From the NCBI GenBank assembly GCA_021904315.1, contig CM038924.1, positions 12,388,026 to 12,452,025 on the forward strand: 64,000 nt of DNA, read 5' to 3'. The DNA comes from Sphagnum magellanicum. Taxonomy: Eukaryota; Streptophyta; Sphagnopsida; Sphagnales; Sphagnaceae. Positions within the stretch are counted from its first letter, which is position 1. Each line of letters starts with the position of its first letter. A program made the translations under genes and the position numbers. Positions 12,999 to 30,399 of the stretch are shown piece by piece. Below the pieces are notes generated by a model, which was given only the letters and a program-made list of their open reading frames with translations, ran no database searches and was not told the DNA's origin.

Positions 12999-15900
12999 AA
13001 GTTCTGCCATCCTTGCAGCACACATCTAAATTCAAGGTCACAAAATACAGAGTGCAATGCTTTTTTTTCCAACAGACCAAAATATGAGGAATATGTATGT
13101 AAATGGAACTGAACAGCTCACACAAAAACATTGGGATTACAAATTACAAATTTTCCATTAATAAGACAACTACATTCCTTTGAGTTTATTATTTATATGA
13201 TTATTTGTGGGGATTGTAATTCCCCCCTTCAACCCTTCAGTCACTAAAGAAATTAATCCTGTCACACCATTTTAGGGTTTAGGGTAAGTTTACGGTTTGA
13301 CAATTGGAGTATCAGTGTGCAAATTCACATGGGTGGCCCTGAGTATGTACAAAATATGCATTCTGAAAACCACTTTCAACTGAAGAGGTATATTCAACAC
13401 CATTCTGCCATGATGACAACTAGGAGAGTACTTGAAAAATGCTCCAAAGGAAACATAATTCTATTTTGAGATAACACTAGTTTCTTTCCCTCCTAAACAA
13501 AGCTTAAATGCCATGAAAATACTATAATATTATGAATAAATTTATCAATTCATGTAACATAAGGATAATACCATATGAGGTTTTGATAAACTGTTAAGAA
13601 ATTGGTGTTCCTACAATTAGATAATTCACTTAAGCAGGATTCAAGGTTCGGCACGAAAATTACCAAAACTATTCTTGAATTATTAAATGAGTTTGATTAA
13701 GAGCTGGAACCAAGGAAGCTGGGAGAGCTGGGAAACTTTATGAAATAGGGGAAGAGCTAGGATGGGGAAGATTAGGGACCAGGGAGATTCCAAAAATGAG
13801 TTTGGAGTGTAACAACCAACAAGCTTGAGAGCACGATCATCGAATCCAAAATTTGCAATGAAAGCATTCATCTACTTCTTTGGTATCCAAGTAGTGCTTC
13901 CAGAATTGACGAACACCCACCAGCTAACCATAATGGATGGATGGTGGGTGGACATGAAAAACTTTTCCACTGGGTTCCAATTCCCTAGCTTACAACAATG
14001 GTTAGCTCCATTGCTACCTTAGTACATGAATGGATTCGGCACTACTTCAATTATGCTTCAAATTGTTGATTTTTTGAGAAATTTATTGCCTGAAATGTAG
14101 AAATTTTGGACTCACAATGTTGAAAGTTTTGGAAACCTTCAAGTGGAATTGTTGCAATGCCTTTCCACATGTCAATCATGAGCTTTAAACATAAGTAGGC
14201 AGCATGGCTAATGATGTTGCTCTAGAAAAATAGCACATGGCTTTTCCTCAAATGCTTTTAAGGAAAAAAAAGTGCCTCTATGGTGCGAGTTTGTGAGACA
14301 CCAAGAAAGGGTCGTGTTTTTGTTGGAAATGGTGAGTAGAAAGAATAACAAAGGAAACAAAAGCATTGAGCCTACTTTCTCATGATGAAAATAATTCCAA
14401 GGACAACAATTCATCGAACCTAGTTTAGGTAGGACAACTTTATCTACTTATGTCAAAATATAATTTAATTTAAACTTGGGCTCCACACTACTTCACTCTA
14501 CCAATGACAATGAATTGTTTTAAAAAGAAGGATGGGAAGGGAAAGATTTGTATAAGCTTGCTAACTCTTGGATGTCAAATCTATATCCAGTCCATGCATT
14601 CACAACCTATTAAATTTGACCATCAAAGCATGACCTCATGGCCTGTAAGCCACCTCTACGTCTAAAAAGAAGCTATGATTAAGTGAAATACATGTACTCA
14701 TGTATGTAGGTACTACATATTTTAGTCCTCCCTGACCATATCCAAGTTTAACATTCTAGAACGTGACCACAACGGTTGAAGCAAAGTCCCACTGAAAAGA
14801 AACAATCTGGACAATATAGAACTGAGTTTTTTTTTAACTACCAACATCTATACACATATTTCAGACACCCTGACCTTTGGACACACATTTACACTAATGA
14901 TTCATATATTTGGATGAAACAAATACCTTAACAACAAGCAAGGGGGGCCCATTTCCAAGGGGTATCCTCAACACAGCCCAATGAATTTGCACAGGGCCCA
15001 AGTATATCCACCTTACTTAGAATTAGAAACATGGCTAATGAAAAACAGAAGTGGTGTTATTCAAAATTTTATAATCCCCAAAACTTCATTGAAAAATAAA
15101 CACCAATGTGAAAAAAATTTAAGAAAATAAACATGGGCAATACTACCGGATGCCACATGCTCCTTTTCAAAGTCATCAAAAATGTCTTCAATTGGACCCC
15201 TAAATGTTTTCTCCACAATCTATCTAGTTTTTGCATAACTATGTCTAAGAACCTAGATCAAAACTTCATACATAGTAGTTATTAAGCTTTGAACTTTATA
15301 GTAAAAGAAAACAACTAAGATATGATATCTAACACAAGGGTTGCTTGGCTTTCCATTTTGATGAAAGGAGAACTAAATCATTGTAAATTGCAGCATATGT
15401 GACCACCATTACATCAACCTCTTATAACAATCTATTGTAGTTGATGCCTGGCACTGTAACATTGAACGCCAAGCTTCCTAAAATCCCACCATCCATTGAC
15501 ATGGAATACCTAAATACGTGTGTAGAAATCCACAAAGTATGCTCACAACCATGAAATATATTAAAACAACCAACATGTCATCTAGACATGAGTCGTTGTG
15601 CAAGTCAAGATTATTGTTATTTCTTTCTACCCTTTGTTGCAACCAAAAGTAGATATGTACAACAAACATTCACAGAATGAAACTATAACTATAACTAAAC
15701 AAATCTAACTAGGCATGAAAATTTGGATCTATTCCAAAATGTGTGACTTCCATAATGGTTACAAATACCTTTTCATTATTCTCTGAAATGTTCTTGTGAC
15801 ATGCCTAGAAGTAATTTGCACACAACCCACTAGGTCATATTTACATCCTATGTCATGTAACAAGTTTTGGCATGTCCAAAATAGGGTTGCTAAAACCCAC

Positions 15901-16136
15901 TTCAACCATGAAAAATTCCTTCAAAAAAGTGTAGTCAACTCTAATGCACACCAAGAAGATGGACAACATTTCAAACAACACATTGACCTTAGTTTTGTAT
16001 GTTGCAAATAATTAAGAAAACATTTTTGTGGCCAACGCCAACCTACTTTGCATAACTACAAAAAAAATCCAATGAAACACATTCATTACATACATCCTCA
16101 ACACTTGTGTAGAACTTGTTGCCCATGTATGGTCAC
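12999..16136. other. Gene-free DNA downstream of the bHLH gene
   Basis: AT-rich. It probably includes the 3' UTR of the bHLH gene, but I could not locate a C-terminal ACT-like exon. No transposon protein or strong repeat stands out. Confidence 0.4.
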
Positions 16137-16389
16137 AATTCCCCACATCAAACAAGTAGCATCAAGGTCATGATGACCCCATTCAATTTTTTGCAAATAA
16201 TCATGTGATGGGTGTTGCCATAAATTCTCACAACAAACAAACAACATCAAGGTCATGATGACCCCACTTTGTTTTTTGCAATTAGTCATGTGATGGGTGT
16301 TGCCTTAACTCCTTACACCAAACAAGTAGCATCAAGGTCATGATGACCTATTCTATTTTTTATAAGTAGTCATGTGATGGGTGTTACTA
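16137..16389. repeat. Tandem repeat, three copies of an 84-86 bp unit
   Basis: Units start near 16137, 16223 and 16307. Each holds CATCAAGGTCATGATGACC and TAGTCATGTGATGGGTGTT separated by a T-rich spacer. Copies differ by scattered substitutions. Confidence 0.85.
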
Positions 16390-18900
16390 GAAGAATGCAA
16401 CCCAATTGAAATGAGTAATTATGTGAACCAATAATCTACAAAATGGAAACCTAAAGGATTGTGAACCATTCTTGCAACTAAAATTTGGTACCCAAATGTA
16501 TCTAGTGTTATTTTCAAAAGGCTTCCAAGAGGCACTAGTTTGCTATACCGAGTCCCTAAGGACAAGACTTACATGTGAGGAGCAACCATTACATCCTAGT
16601 TGTTCTTGTCCTTTATGAACAATTACCCCACACTTGACTTCAACAAAATCAAAGGCTTTTGAAAAAGAAGAGAAGAAACCCAACATTGTGATCAAGAGGA
16701 GGAGAGGGAGGGAAAAAAAATCATATGCATGTTAGTTTCCAAAACTTTGTAAGCATGTTGCTCGAAATTGGCGATCGGAATCATCACCACAATGTGAAGA
16801 TTAAGCTCTTATGTGTTTACTCTCATCCTTAGAAATGCATTACAATAAACCTTCTCCTTTGAACATAATCAACTACCATAAAATTTTAAAAATTTAAAAA
16901 CAAAAACTAAACGTTACATGGCGCCCCTAAAAGCCCTAGCTCCAAGGCTTAGGCTCTTAACAACCCTGCAACCTACATCACAATTTGTTCACTACTTAAC
17001 AACAACAAGACCCCGTTGTTCTTTCTCCCTCTCATTCTCTCTCTTGTCTCCACCCAAACACCTAAATATCATAAACAAAAACCCTAGCCCCCAAGTATGA
17101 CAATAATCTACCCATCAATCATCACATTCATTAGAAACAAACTTAGAATTAAATCATCATAGACAAATAAACCCTAGAAGATCTTCTCTCTCACCATCTT
17201 TGTTCGTCTAGTCAGTTAGTTTTTTGCTAGAACCTTCTTTTAATTCATGCAACGCATCATTACAAGGCTTGGAAAGAAAAATAAGAAGGAAGAAAAAAAT
17301 TCATGTCGTGAAAATGTAGAGAAAACACTACTTTGTAGGAGATACACAAATGTGCATTATGTTGTTTTGTGTGGAAAAATCAATGTAATCTTTCAAAGAG
17401 AAAAACAACCGCCACAACAACCAAGTTCATTGCACAATGCTCGCCAACACTACTACTTTTCATAAGAAGACAAAAAAGAAAACTACCCAAACTTTCATCA
17501 TTTTGATGCACAATTGTGTGAAGATAAAATTTTGAAAAAGACATTAACCCACCCAAAGCCCACCACCATTCTCACACACTTCCACCAAATTCCTTTTCTT
17601 AGGACTTCAAAGCTTTTACCACCCCAACCCCTTCATTTTCCACCCAACCACAACTTCAAACTTGAAATATTTATACACTATCTACTGCTTTTTCCCTGAA
17701 TAGATATGTATTGATTGCCATTAAAGAATTTTGGACATTCATTTGCAAGTTGTATATTCAAGCTTTAGAAGTTACCCTGATTTGCAAAATGCAAATACCA
17801 AACTATCCACATTCTTTTCCTCCCTTAAAAATCAAGAACTCATAGTTACCACACATTCTCTATCAAAGACTCAAAGAAGACATCAAAAATAAAAAACAAA
17901 GAACACAAATATACAATAAAATACATCAAAATATCAAGCAACTTGAAGGTGAGGAATTTCTTGCCTTATCGTCTTATTATTCTTTTTCTTAAAAATCACA
18001 CATTTTACTCAAAGAAAAATGTCAAGACTTTAGACTCATAATCACAAGTTTTTTTTCTTTTCAATATTTTCATATCTTTTATTCATTCTTGCCACTACAA
18101 TGCTTGACATCAAGAAACCATTTTCCAATGCATAAAACTTTAGAATTCATGTGATGTGACCATTTTAAGCTAGTTTCCACATGTTCTCATCTAGTTGGAG
18201 ATCAGATGATATATTATGCAAAAAATCTCGTATACAAGTTTTGATATTTTGTCATTAGAATTCAAGAGTTACGTGTGATGGTGTGTAGTTAAAATGTTTG
18301 CTTAGCGATCCACATATGAAATGACAATTAATCCAACAAATAGTTGGATATAACATTCACTTGTTGGTGGGTTGTATTGTTTGTTTTCTTATTATTATTA
18401 TTCTTTCTATTCCAATTTTAATAGTTTAATCATCATTGACTAGTTTTTGTAAAGGAGTTTTGCCAAGCTTTAGATCCTTTACACAAGTGGAGGGACAACA
18501 ACCTTTCGTTGCAACTAACCAATATTGAATCTTGAATTGAGTAGGTTAGTGAGGTTGCATTTTGACACTTTACCACCTTAGCATCTAGAGGTTGATGTTA
18601 GTATGATAATTACCACTTGCTTGTGGAATTGCTCTTAAACCACAACAATCATTTGTGAGAATCTTGACACTTTGTTTAGTCACGAGTTACAACCCATAAC
18701 CTTCAACCTCCATTTCAATAGGGACCTACTAGTTAGCACAAGGCACCACCTTGGGCTTTCATTGGCCCAATGATTATGTAACCTGTCACTATTTGGATGA
18801 AAATTTCATAAATGCTCTTTGTGTGGATGAAAAGAGGGCATTTCAATTCTCAAGAAGGATGGTCATATATCTAGTAACTTGCATGCTCTCATTGGTAGGC
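16390..18900. other. Gene-free AT-rich DNA
   Basis: Anonymous, A/C-rich on the plus strand between about 16.9 and 18.0 kb. Short frames of about 60-70 codons are present but none has a known motif. Confidence 0.4.
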
Positions 18901-19172
18901 TTTATTTTGCTGGCTATATATAGCCAAAATGCTATATTTAAAATAAAATCAGGTGCATTTTGAGATTTTCTATAGCCAGAATTCAACAAAAATTTAAGAA
19001 AAAACGTCAGATTTCTATACATGGCTCATGTAGGTAGCCAGAAAAGAAGAAGAATGTTTTTTTTTAAAAAAATTTACTTTCATATTTCGCTAGTAACTAA
19101 ATCTGGCTAAATCTTCCTGTGGATGGTCGCCAATTTGGCTATAACACACAATTGCCAAAAAAAACACTGCGA
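18901..19172. repeat. Copy of the TAGCCAGATTTGGCTA dispersed repeat
   Basis: Contains CTAAATCTGGCTAAATC with CTTCCTGTGGATGGTCGCC, and AATTGCCAAAAAAAACAC, in the same orientation as the array at 6.0-7.5 kb. It lies about 250 bp upstream of the CNOT11 start codon, so it forms part of that gene's upstream region. Confidence 0.55.
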
Positions 19173-19420
19173 GTTGCTGGTTGCCTAGTCAATGGTATTC
19201 ATGATTTCGTGACGCCCACATGAACGAATGTATGTATGGATGGATGGATGATATGGCCTCACCCCTCTCTCTCCCCCTCCCTCTCGCTCTCTGTTCTTTC
19301 CTTGCTTCTTGTTCCCTGTTGCATTTTGCTTCCTTGAATGTCGTCCAAGGGTGAAGACTGGGTTGCAAGCTTGCAGGGAGTCGGGCAGCGGATAGAGTAA
19401 GCCGGTTAGAGCGAATCGCA
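19173..19420 (+). promoter_or_regulatory. Proximal upstream region of the CNOT11 gene
   Basis: C/T-rich stretch (CTCTCTCTCCCCCTCCCTCT near 19264) followed by GC-richer sequence leading into the ATG at 19421. This is typical of a plant core promoter or 5' UTR. I do not see a clear TATA box. Confidence 0.35.
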
Positions 19421-24865
<5,445 letters not shown>

Positions 24866-25451
24866 AAGTAGAATGGGTAGAAAGCACATGGGCCAAACTG
24901 CTGTATGATATTGCAGGAACCATAGCTCAATTGGTACTCTAAAAAGCTAATTGGAAAATACCTTTCTCAACTCAGGACTCAAGAATGAGCAACCTCTGCA
25001 CCAATGTCGGTCTCCATTGGAGATCACAGGTGGATTGTTTTTGGATTTGAATGAGACATCTGTCAGGCAAATGATATCTCTGGCCACATTTCTTATGCAA
25101 TATATCTATGCAGTTCATGTTTAGATCTACAGGCTCTGTCTCGTTCTTCAATCAATTCAACTGTGGCAAAGAAATCCCCTTCTGTGTACAACCCTTCTGT
25201 ATGCAGAAGGGGGTGAAAAAATAGGATTTTTATGGTGAACTTTGAAGATTTCTAGGTGGAAACTGCATTAATGTAGGCAAAAGACCACATAGGATGCCAT
25301 GATAGCAAGTTTGGTAGGATTTTTCCTCTTGTGTTATAGCTACCACATGACTCCAACCAATCATTGCCTTGTGTTCCTTGAGATCCCCTCTGGTATGGCT
25401 CTGAACTATTATACATCTAGGAATTGTTTTAGTGTGATGCATTTTCACTAT
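24866..25451. other. 3' flank of CNOT11
   Basis: AT-rich. It probably holds the 3' UTR and poly(A) site of the CNOT11 gene. No other gene is supported. Confidence 0.4.
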
Positions 25452-26030
25452 TGGGCTCCTCTTTTCTTTGGTCCAAGTTTATTAAATTTCATGTAAGGTC
25501 ACCCATCCCAATACTATTCAAGTTGAAGTGGGCTTAACTTAGAGTTCATGTGGAACCAAATTGTGAAAAAAAATTCAAATTATTTTCATTAATTTCTGAA
25601 GACAAACATCACTCTAAAATTCAATAAATTTTGCTTCATTGGTCTGAAAATTGTGAAATGACAAACCTGCACATTGCCTTGTCAAGGGTTTTCCAACAGT
25701 ACCAAAAGGGGAGTGAGGGGACTCACAGTTTGGGAAGGGGACTCACTTTGTGATCACATTCAAACAAACACAATCTTAATATGTAGACTAGTGGGCCTTT
25801 TGTATTATTGGCCCAAGTATATCAAAGATCCTGCAAGGTTACCCATTTCAGTTTTATTTGAATCAAAGTGGGCTTAATTTCAAATTCTTATGAAACTTTG
25901 CTAAATATGTTTTTGTATAGACAAATCACTCTTAATTTGCTCTATTGGTCCAAAAATTGTGAAACAACAAATGTGCACACTATCTTGTTTGAGGGCTTTC
26001 CACCAATACCAAAAGAAAAATGAGGTGCTC
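25452..26030. repeat. Diverged direct duplication, period about 337 bp
   Basis: The copy at 25452-25740 and the copy at 25789-26030 share GGTCACCCAT/GGTTACCCAT, AAGTGGGCTTAA, ATTGGTCNNAAAATTGTGAAA and TACCAAAAG in the same order. Divergence is substantial (many substitutions and small indels), so the event is old. Confidence 0.65.
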
Positions 26031-28099
26031 CATGGTCCATGTTGGTTCAAATTACCACTTCCTAAATACGTTGTTCAAATCTCTGCAATATCACCTGCTT
26101 TATGGGTATGAGTATGCTACCACCTAACTATACAGTAGGGTAATATCCCTAGTATGGGGGTGAGGGGGATGCCACTACCAGGGCCAGGTATGGTGCCTCC
26201 TATACCTAACAATGTAGCATCTCCCAAGTAGTGTTTCTTTAAAGAAAAAGTTATGTAGCTTAAGTGGCAATCATCCATATGAAGATGTAGAAAATAATGG
26301 TGATAATCCAGAGGAAAATTTAGCTGAATCTGGCTATTAAATTGATATGAAATTAAAATCTTTAATCAACCTTCCATATTTATGGCTACACATTAAAAAT
26401 TAAATATAGAAATCTAGTAATTTAAAAATCAATTCATTTAAAAAAATTTACATTTTTATTTCACTTTTTTGTGAAATTTCACTAGTAAAAAGCTACTTCA
26501 TTGTGTTGTCGAACTAGGAGATAGTTTTTCATTTGTCGAACACAGTAAGGTGCTGGGGGTGGGGGGGGGGGGGGGGAGGGGCGCAGTGGAGCACAACCAA
26601 GTAGGGGGTACAGTGGAAATGTGGTAGTGGGAGGAGGAGGTCCACTTGGGCAACCCCTAGGATCTCCAGGTGATTTAGGGGCTGGAGGAGGTAGCAAAAA
26701 ATAGCCACCTCAATGGCCTACTATTAGAGGAGGATGGCTGGGGATGGTACCAACTTGGAATCCAGACTACCCCTGGTGTGTGCACCCCCAGTACCAAAGG
26801 AATTGACCCAACCAGTGATGCCACCATATTCAGAAAGACCATTGAGAAGCATGTGTAATACCCCAACTATGAACCACACAGTGATTGGTTGGGTATTGTG
26901 TTACTCAAGCAAAAACAAAAACCTGTCAAAATGTGGTTCTTCAAGTAAGAATGAAATTTTGGAATGTGAATGCAAGGATCCTTGAAAAGGGTCAGAAAGT
27001 TCAAAAGAATCTCTCTCTGCTAAAACTCCTAGGTCAGTTCTTAAATCAAATTTCAAAAGTAGACCAACTAGGCTACTAGGAAGACTGAAGGCCGCGCCAC
27101 ACCTGGTGGTAGTGGTGGTGGTAACCCAGTGTTTAGAGTGATAAAGAACATGATGAGTCTACATATGCATTGGTAACTAACATCAAATCCTATGTGGCAT
27201 GTGATGTGGCAAGTGATGTGGCATTGATGTTAACACCCAATTTTTGCGAACACCTAGTGTTAAGTTAATCTTCGAAAAAGATAGATTTAACAGTTTTTCT
27301 TTGGTGTTACTTAGGGCTTTCAAAAACAAAGGAATAACTCAATGCAAAGGTCTATCATTCTCTCTCTTCTTTCTTTTTTCTCTCTCTTCGCTCATTCCCT
27401 CCTCTCTCTCTTTGCTTGGACTCCTCTTTTGAATCTCTTCTTGTTTCCCTCTTGCAGAAGTGGCTACAGAGCAAGAAATCTTTATAATCAAGATCCCCAT
27501 GTATTGCAAGAGTTTTGTACGTGAAGAAGAAATAGAAATTGCAGGAGTTTTTCGAATCCTTTTTTGCAAATTGCAAGCATTTTGTCAAATCAAGATTGTA
27601 TGAGTGTTGTCTTCTATCAAGAATTCCAGATTTCAAGAATTTTTTTCTATGAGCAACAATTCCAAATTACCTTAGAGATGTTACGGTGACATTTTGTGGC
27701 AATGATGGTTCGGTGGTAGGTGACTTTAAAACCTTGGTGTGGACAACCCAAATGTTTACCAAATAAAGTCTAGTATTTTTCACATTGACAACCGTTACCA
27801 TTCAATCTACCTGGCCTTATTGTAATGTTAAGATAGCTAAGAATGTGCTTTGTCCCTTGGACGGTCCCATTAGAAAGTAGCTGGATGAGGTTTTCTTGAC
27901 AAACCCTTCCCTAAAATTTAAATCCACTTGATGTTCTCAGGCAACAAACCATTTGAAAGACATTTGATTGTGCATCCAAACAAAAGACAAAAAACATTCA
28001 AATCTTTGTGTGGATGACAATAAAACATCTACACAAATTTAAATGACAATAAAATGACAAGATGTATGACAAACATACTATAAACTTAACATGTCATGT
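26031..28099. other. Gene-free DNA with a dispersed-repeat copy and a poly-G tract
   Basis: 26250-26480 holds a reverse-orientation copy of the TAGCCAGATTTGGCTA repeat (TTTAGCTGAATCTGGCTA). A 16-base G run at 26561-26576 sits inside a wider G-rich block (about 26553-26582). 27350-27440 is CT-rich. The stretch 27236-28099 lies next to the gag-like frame and may belong to the same retroelement, but I could not define terminal repeats. Confidence 0.45.
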
Positions 28100-28985
28100 T
28101 TAAGCGGTATTATCTTTGAGTTTGAGAAGCCTCCTATAGAGCATCTTGAAGGTTTCATCCTTCTGCTGAGAGAAGGTGGAGAGCCGCAGAATTTTTTCAA
28201 AACTTTTGACTGGAAATTCTAGCTCAAGAACTCGAAAGAATTCTCCCACTGGATTAGCAAAAGCTGACGCATCAGTGGTGGGAGGAATGTTTGCGGTAGC
28301 AGCAATGAGTTGTTGAGGAGAAAGGTTTAATGAGGTAGGTACCAGGTTTGGATTATTGGGCATAGTCCCGTGATGTGCAATTACAGCTTGCAATGTAGCT
28401 TGAGAGGTGGTGGCGATGGCTGTGGCGTAAGCTGGATTGGGAATTTGGATGACACCCAAAATCCTTGTAGAATGTTGCTTGTAGACATCCAATGCCTCAT
28501 AGTGCACATGACGAGCCAATTATTTGAATGCAAACGCCTCGGTGTAATTAATGCCATACTTGAGTTCCAATTCACAAACCACAGTTGAGAAAGTTGCCTT
28601 GAACTCCCTCAAAGAAATAGTACTTGGCCTTCCACTGAACTTCTCAATTCTCTCAGGGGAACTGCTGACCTCCATGGTGCATATGGGTGTTGAGGTCATA
28701 GTTTTGCAACAAAATATACGGTGATGGTATGAAAGTACATGCAGCAACAGGCGTACCCCACTGATGAACCCTTCCAAATGGACTTTGATGTACCGTTGAT
28801 GTAATGTAACCTGAGCCTGAATTCTTGGTAAGAGTTGTACTAGATGACGATGGTGCTATAGACATTTGATGGTATCGTCGTGAAGATTGTGAGCTTAAAG
28901 AAATCGATTCAAAGGATTGTGTGTTACTTCGTAGCTGATACTTGGGCTCTGGTTGAGCGGTAATGCTATCATCATCCGAGGACAT
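28100..28985 (-). pseudogene. Broken gag-like frame of an LTR retrotransposon
   Basis: Read on the minus strand, an N-terminal frame beginning MSSDDDSITAQPEPKYQLRS overlaps a second frame with IEKFSGRPSTISLREFKATF. An in-frame TAA at 28520-28522 interrupts this second frame (AFAFK-stop-LARHVHYEALDVYK), which then resumes to QQKDETFKMLYRRLLKLKD and ends at 28100. The run FSG...LREF...YEALDVY...FKMLYRRL resembles plant retroelement capsid (gag) proteins. No zinc knuckle, protease, reverse transcriptase or integrase is visible nearby, so this is a decayed fragment or a non-autonomous element. The gag assignment is from pattern only. Confidence 0.5.
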
Positions 28986-29098
28986 GGTGTTCTCCCATGC
29001 CCCAAAATTTTGTGATAGTACACAACACTAACTATAAAATTCTAACACAACGTATAGTTTGAAGAATATAATGCGTTGTTGGGAATGACGCGTGACAC
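28986..29098. other. Spacer upstream of the gag-like frame
   Basis: Short AT-rich stretch between the gag-like start and the GACGAA-rich array, probably the untranslated leader of the same element. Confidence 0.3.
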
Positions 29099-29490
29099 AC
29101 AGACATCACACGAAGGTCAAACGAACGTCCAACGAAAGTCGGACGAAGGTTGGACGAAAATCAAACAGATGTCGGATGAAAAGGTAGGACAACAAAATAG
29201 TACATGAGACGGCATAACGCAGGACGGTAGGGTGTAGGACGCAAGACAACAGGGTGTAGGACGCAAGACAACATGGTGTAAGACGTATGATGGCAGGGCA
29301 CAGAATGCAGGATGGCAAGGCGCAAGACGTAAGATGGTAGGGCGCAGGACGTATGACGATAGGGCATAGGACGAAAGTCCAACGAACGTCAGATGGAAGT
29401 CTTTGGATGGACAGAAGTTCGACGGATGGACTTGAACGAATCGTCCGATGAGAGTCCGACGAAAATCAAACGGACGTCGAATGAACCAAG
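29099..29490. repeat. Degenerate short tandem array (ACGAANGTC and GGACGCAAGACA units)
   Basis: 29099-29190 and 29370-29490 are built from units like GAACGTCCAACGAAAGTCG. Between them, 29200-29370 is built from 20-24 bp units such as AGGGTGTAGGACGCAAGACA. Long frames on both strands (Ser/Leu/Pro-rich on the minus strand) follow from the repeat. Confidence 0.75.
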
Positions 29491-29800
29491 GTCGTAGCGA
29501 TGGCAGCATTGTTGCTTGCAATGCTGTAACAACGATGGCATTACAGTTCGTAACGCTGTTGTTGTTGCAGTGCTGCTGCTGCTGCAGCGATGGCGCTACT
29601 GTTGTTGTAACGATGGTGCCGCAACGCTACTGTTACTGCAATGATGGCGCTGTAATGATGGCGTTCGCGATGCTGTAGTGTTGTGGCGCTATGGTGCTAC
29701 AACTTGTGGTAACAGCAAACAACAACGCACTATGCAACGATGGTGAGTAACGCTAGTGATGGCAAGCAGTGCTTCGCTACTCTGCAGCAATGGCAGGTGA
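29491..29800. repeat. Trinucleotide-like simple sequence (GCTGTTGTTGC/GCGATGG)
   Basis: Imperfect repeats of GCAACGATGGCGCTACTGTT and GCTGCTGCTGC. A gene is not supported, as frames are short and of biased composition. Confidence 0.7.
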
Positions 29801-30399
29801 CGGTTGTCGAAATTTTTGTTTTTTGTTTTCTTTTTTTTTACTCGACAGTTTCAAGAGAGAAAAAGAGAGCGAGAAAGAGAGAAAGGAGAGAGATTCAAAA
29901 TCTGTTTCCCGGCTCTATTGGTTGGCATAACAGTAGCTCCTTCTTATAACAACACCAACTCCCTTCGGCAACACCAACACCAACACTAACACCAATAGTA
30001 GCAACAATAGCAACAGCAATAGCAACAATAACTCAAGAACTTACAAGCAAAAGAAATTTGTGGCTTTCAACATGAAGCATAGAAAGTGGAGTTTTTTTAG
30101 AACTGAATTGCAAAGAAAGAAGAAAATGAAACGTTTGTAGACAGTGGCCGTGCAATGGCCGTCATGAGCATTTAGAAATCCTAGCTTATTATGGAGAAAC
30201 TTTCATGACAAAGGAATTCTAGAAAAACTAAAGGGAGAAAGAAAGGGCTTGTCCTTTTATACTACCGCTGACCAACTAAAACCCTAAGTACCTAATAACG
30301 TACAGTTGCCTAAGACCATACATTAACTCTAAAAGCGCACATGGGCATGCCCGTAACTGGCCATCATGTATGAAGCCATGTACGGGCACGACAAATCGA
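29801..30399. other. Simple-sequence and anonymous DNA
   Basis: A GA-rich run (about 29855-29895) and a CAACACCAACACTAACACC run (about 29950-30020) are followed by anonymous sequence. No gene. Confidence 0.45.

Noticed and set aside
29117..29521. 134-codon minus-strand frame
   Set aside because: Follows from the GACGAA/GGACGCAAGACA tandem arrays.
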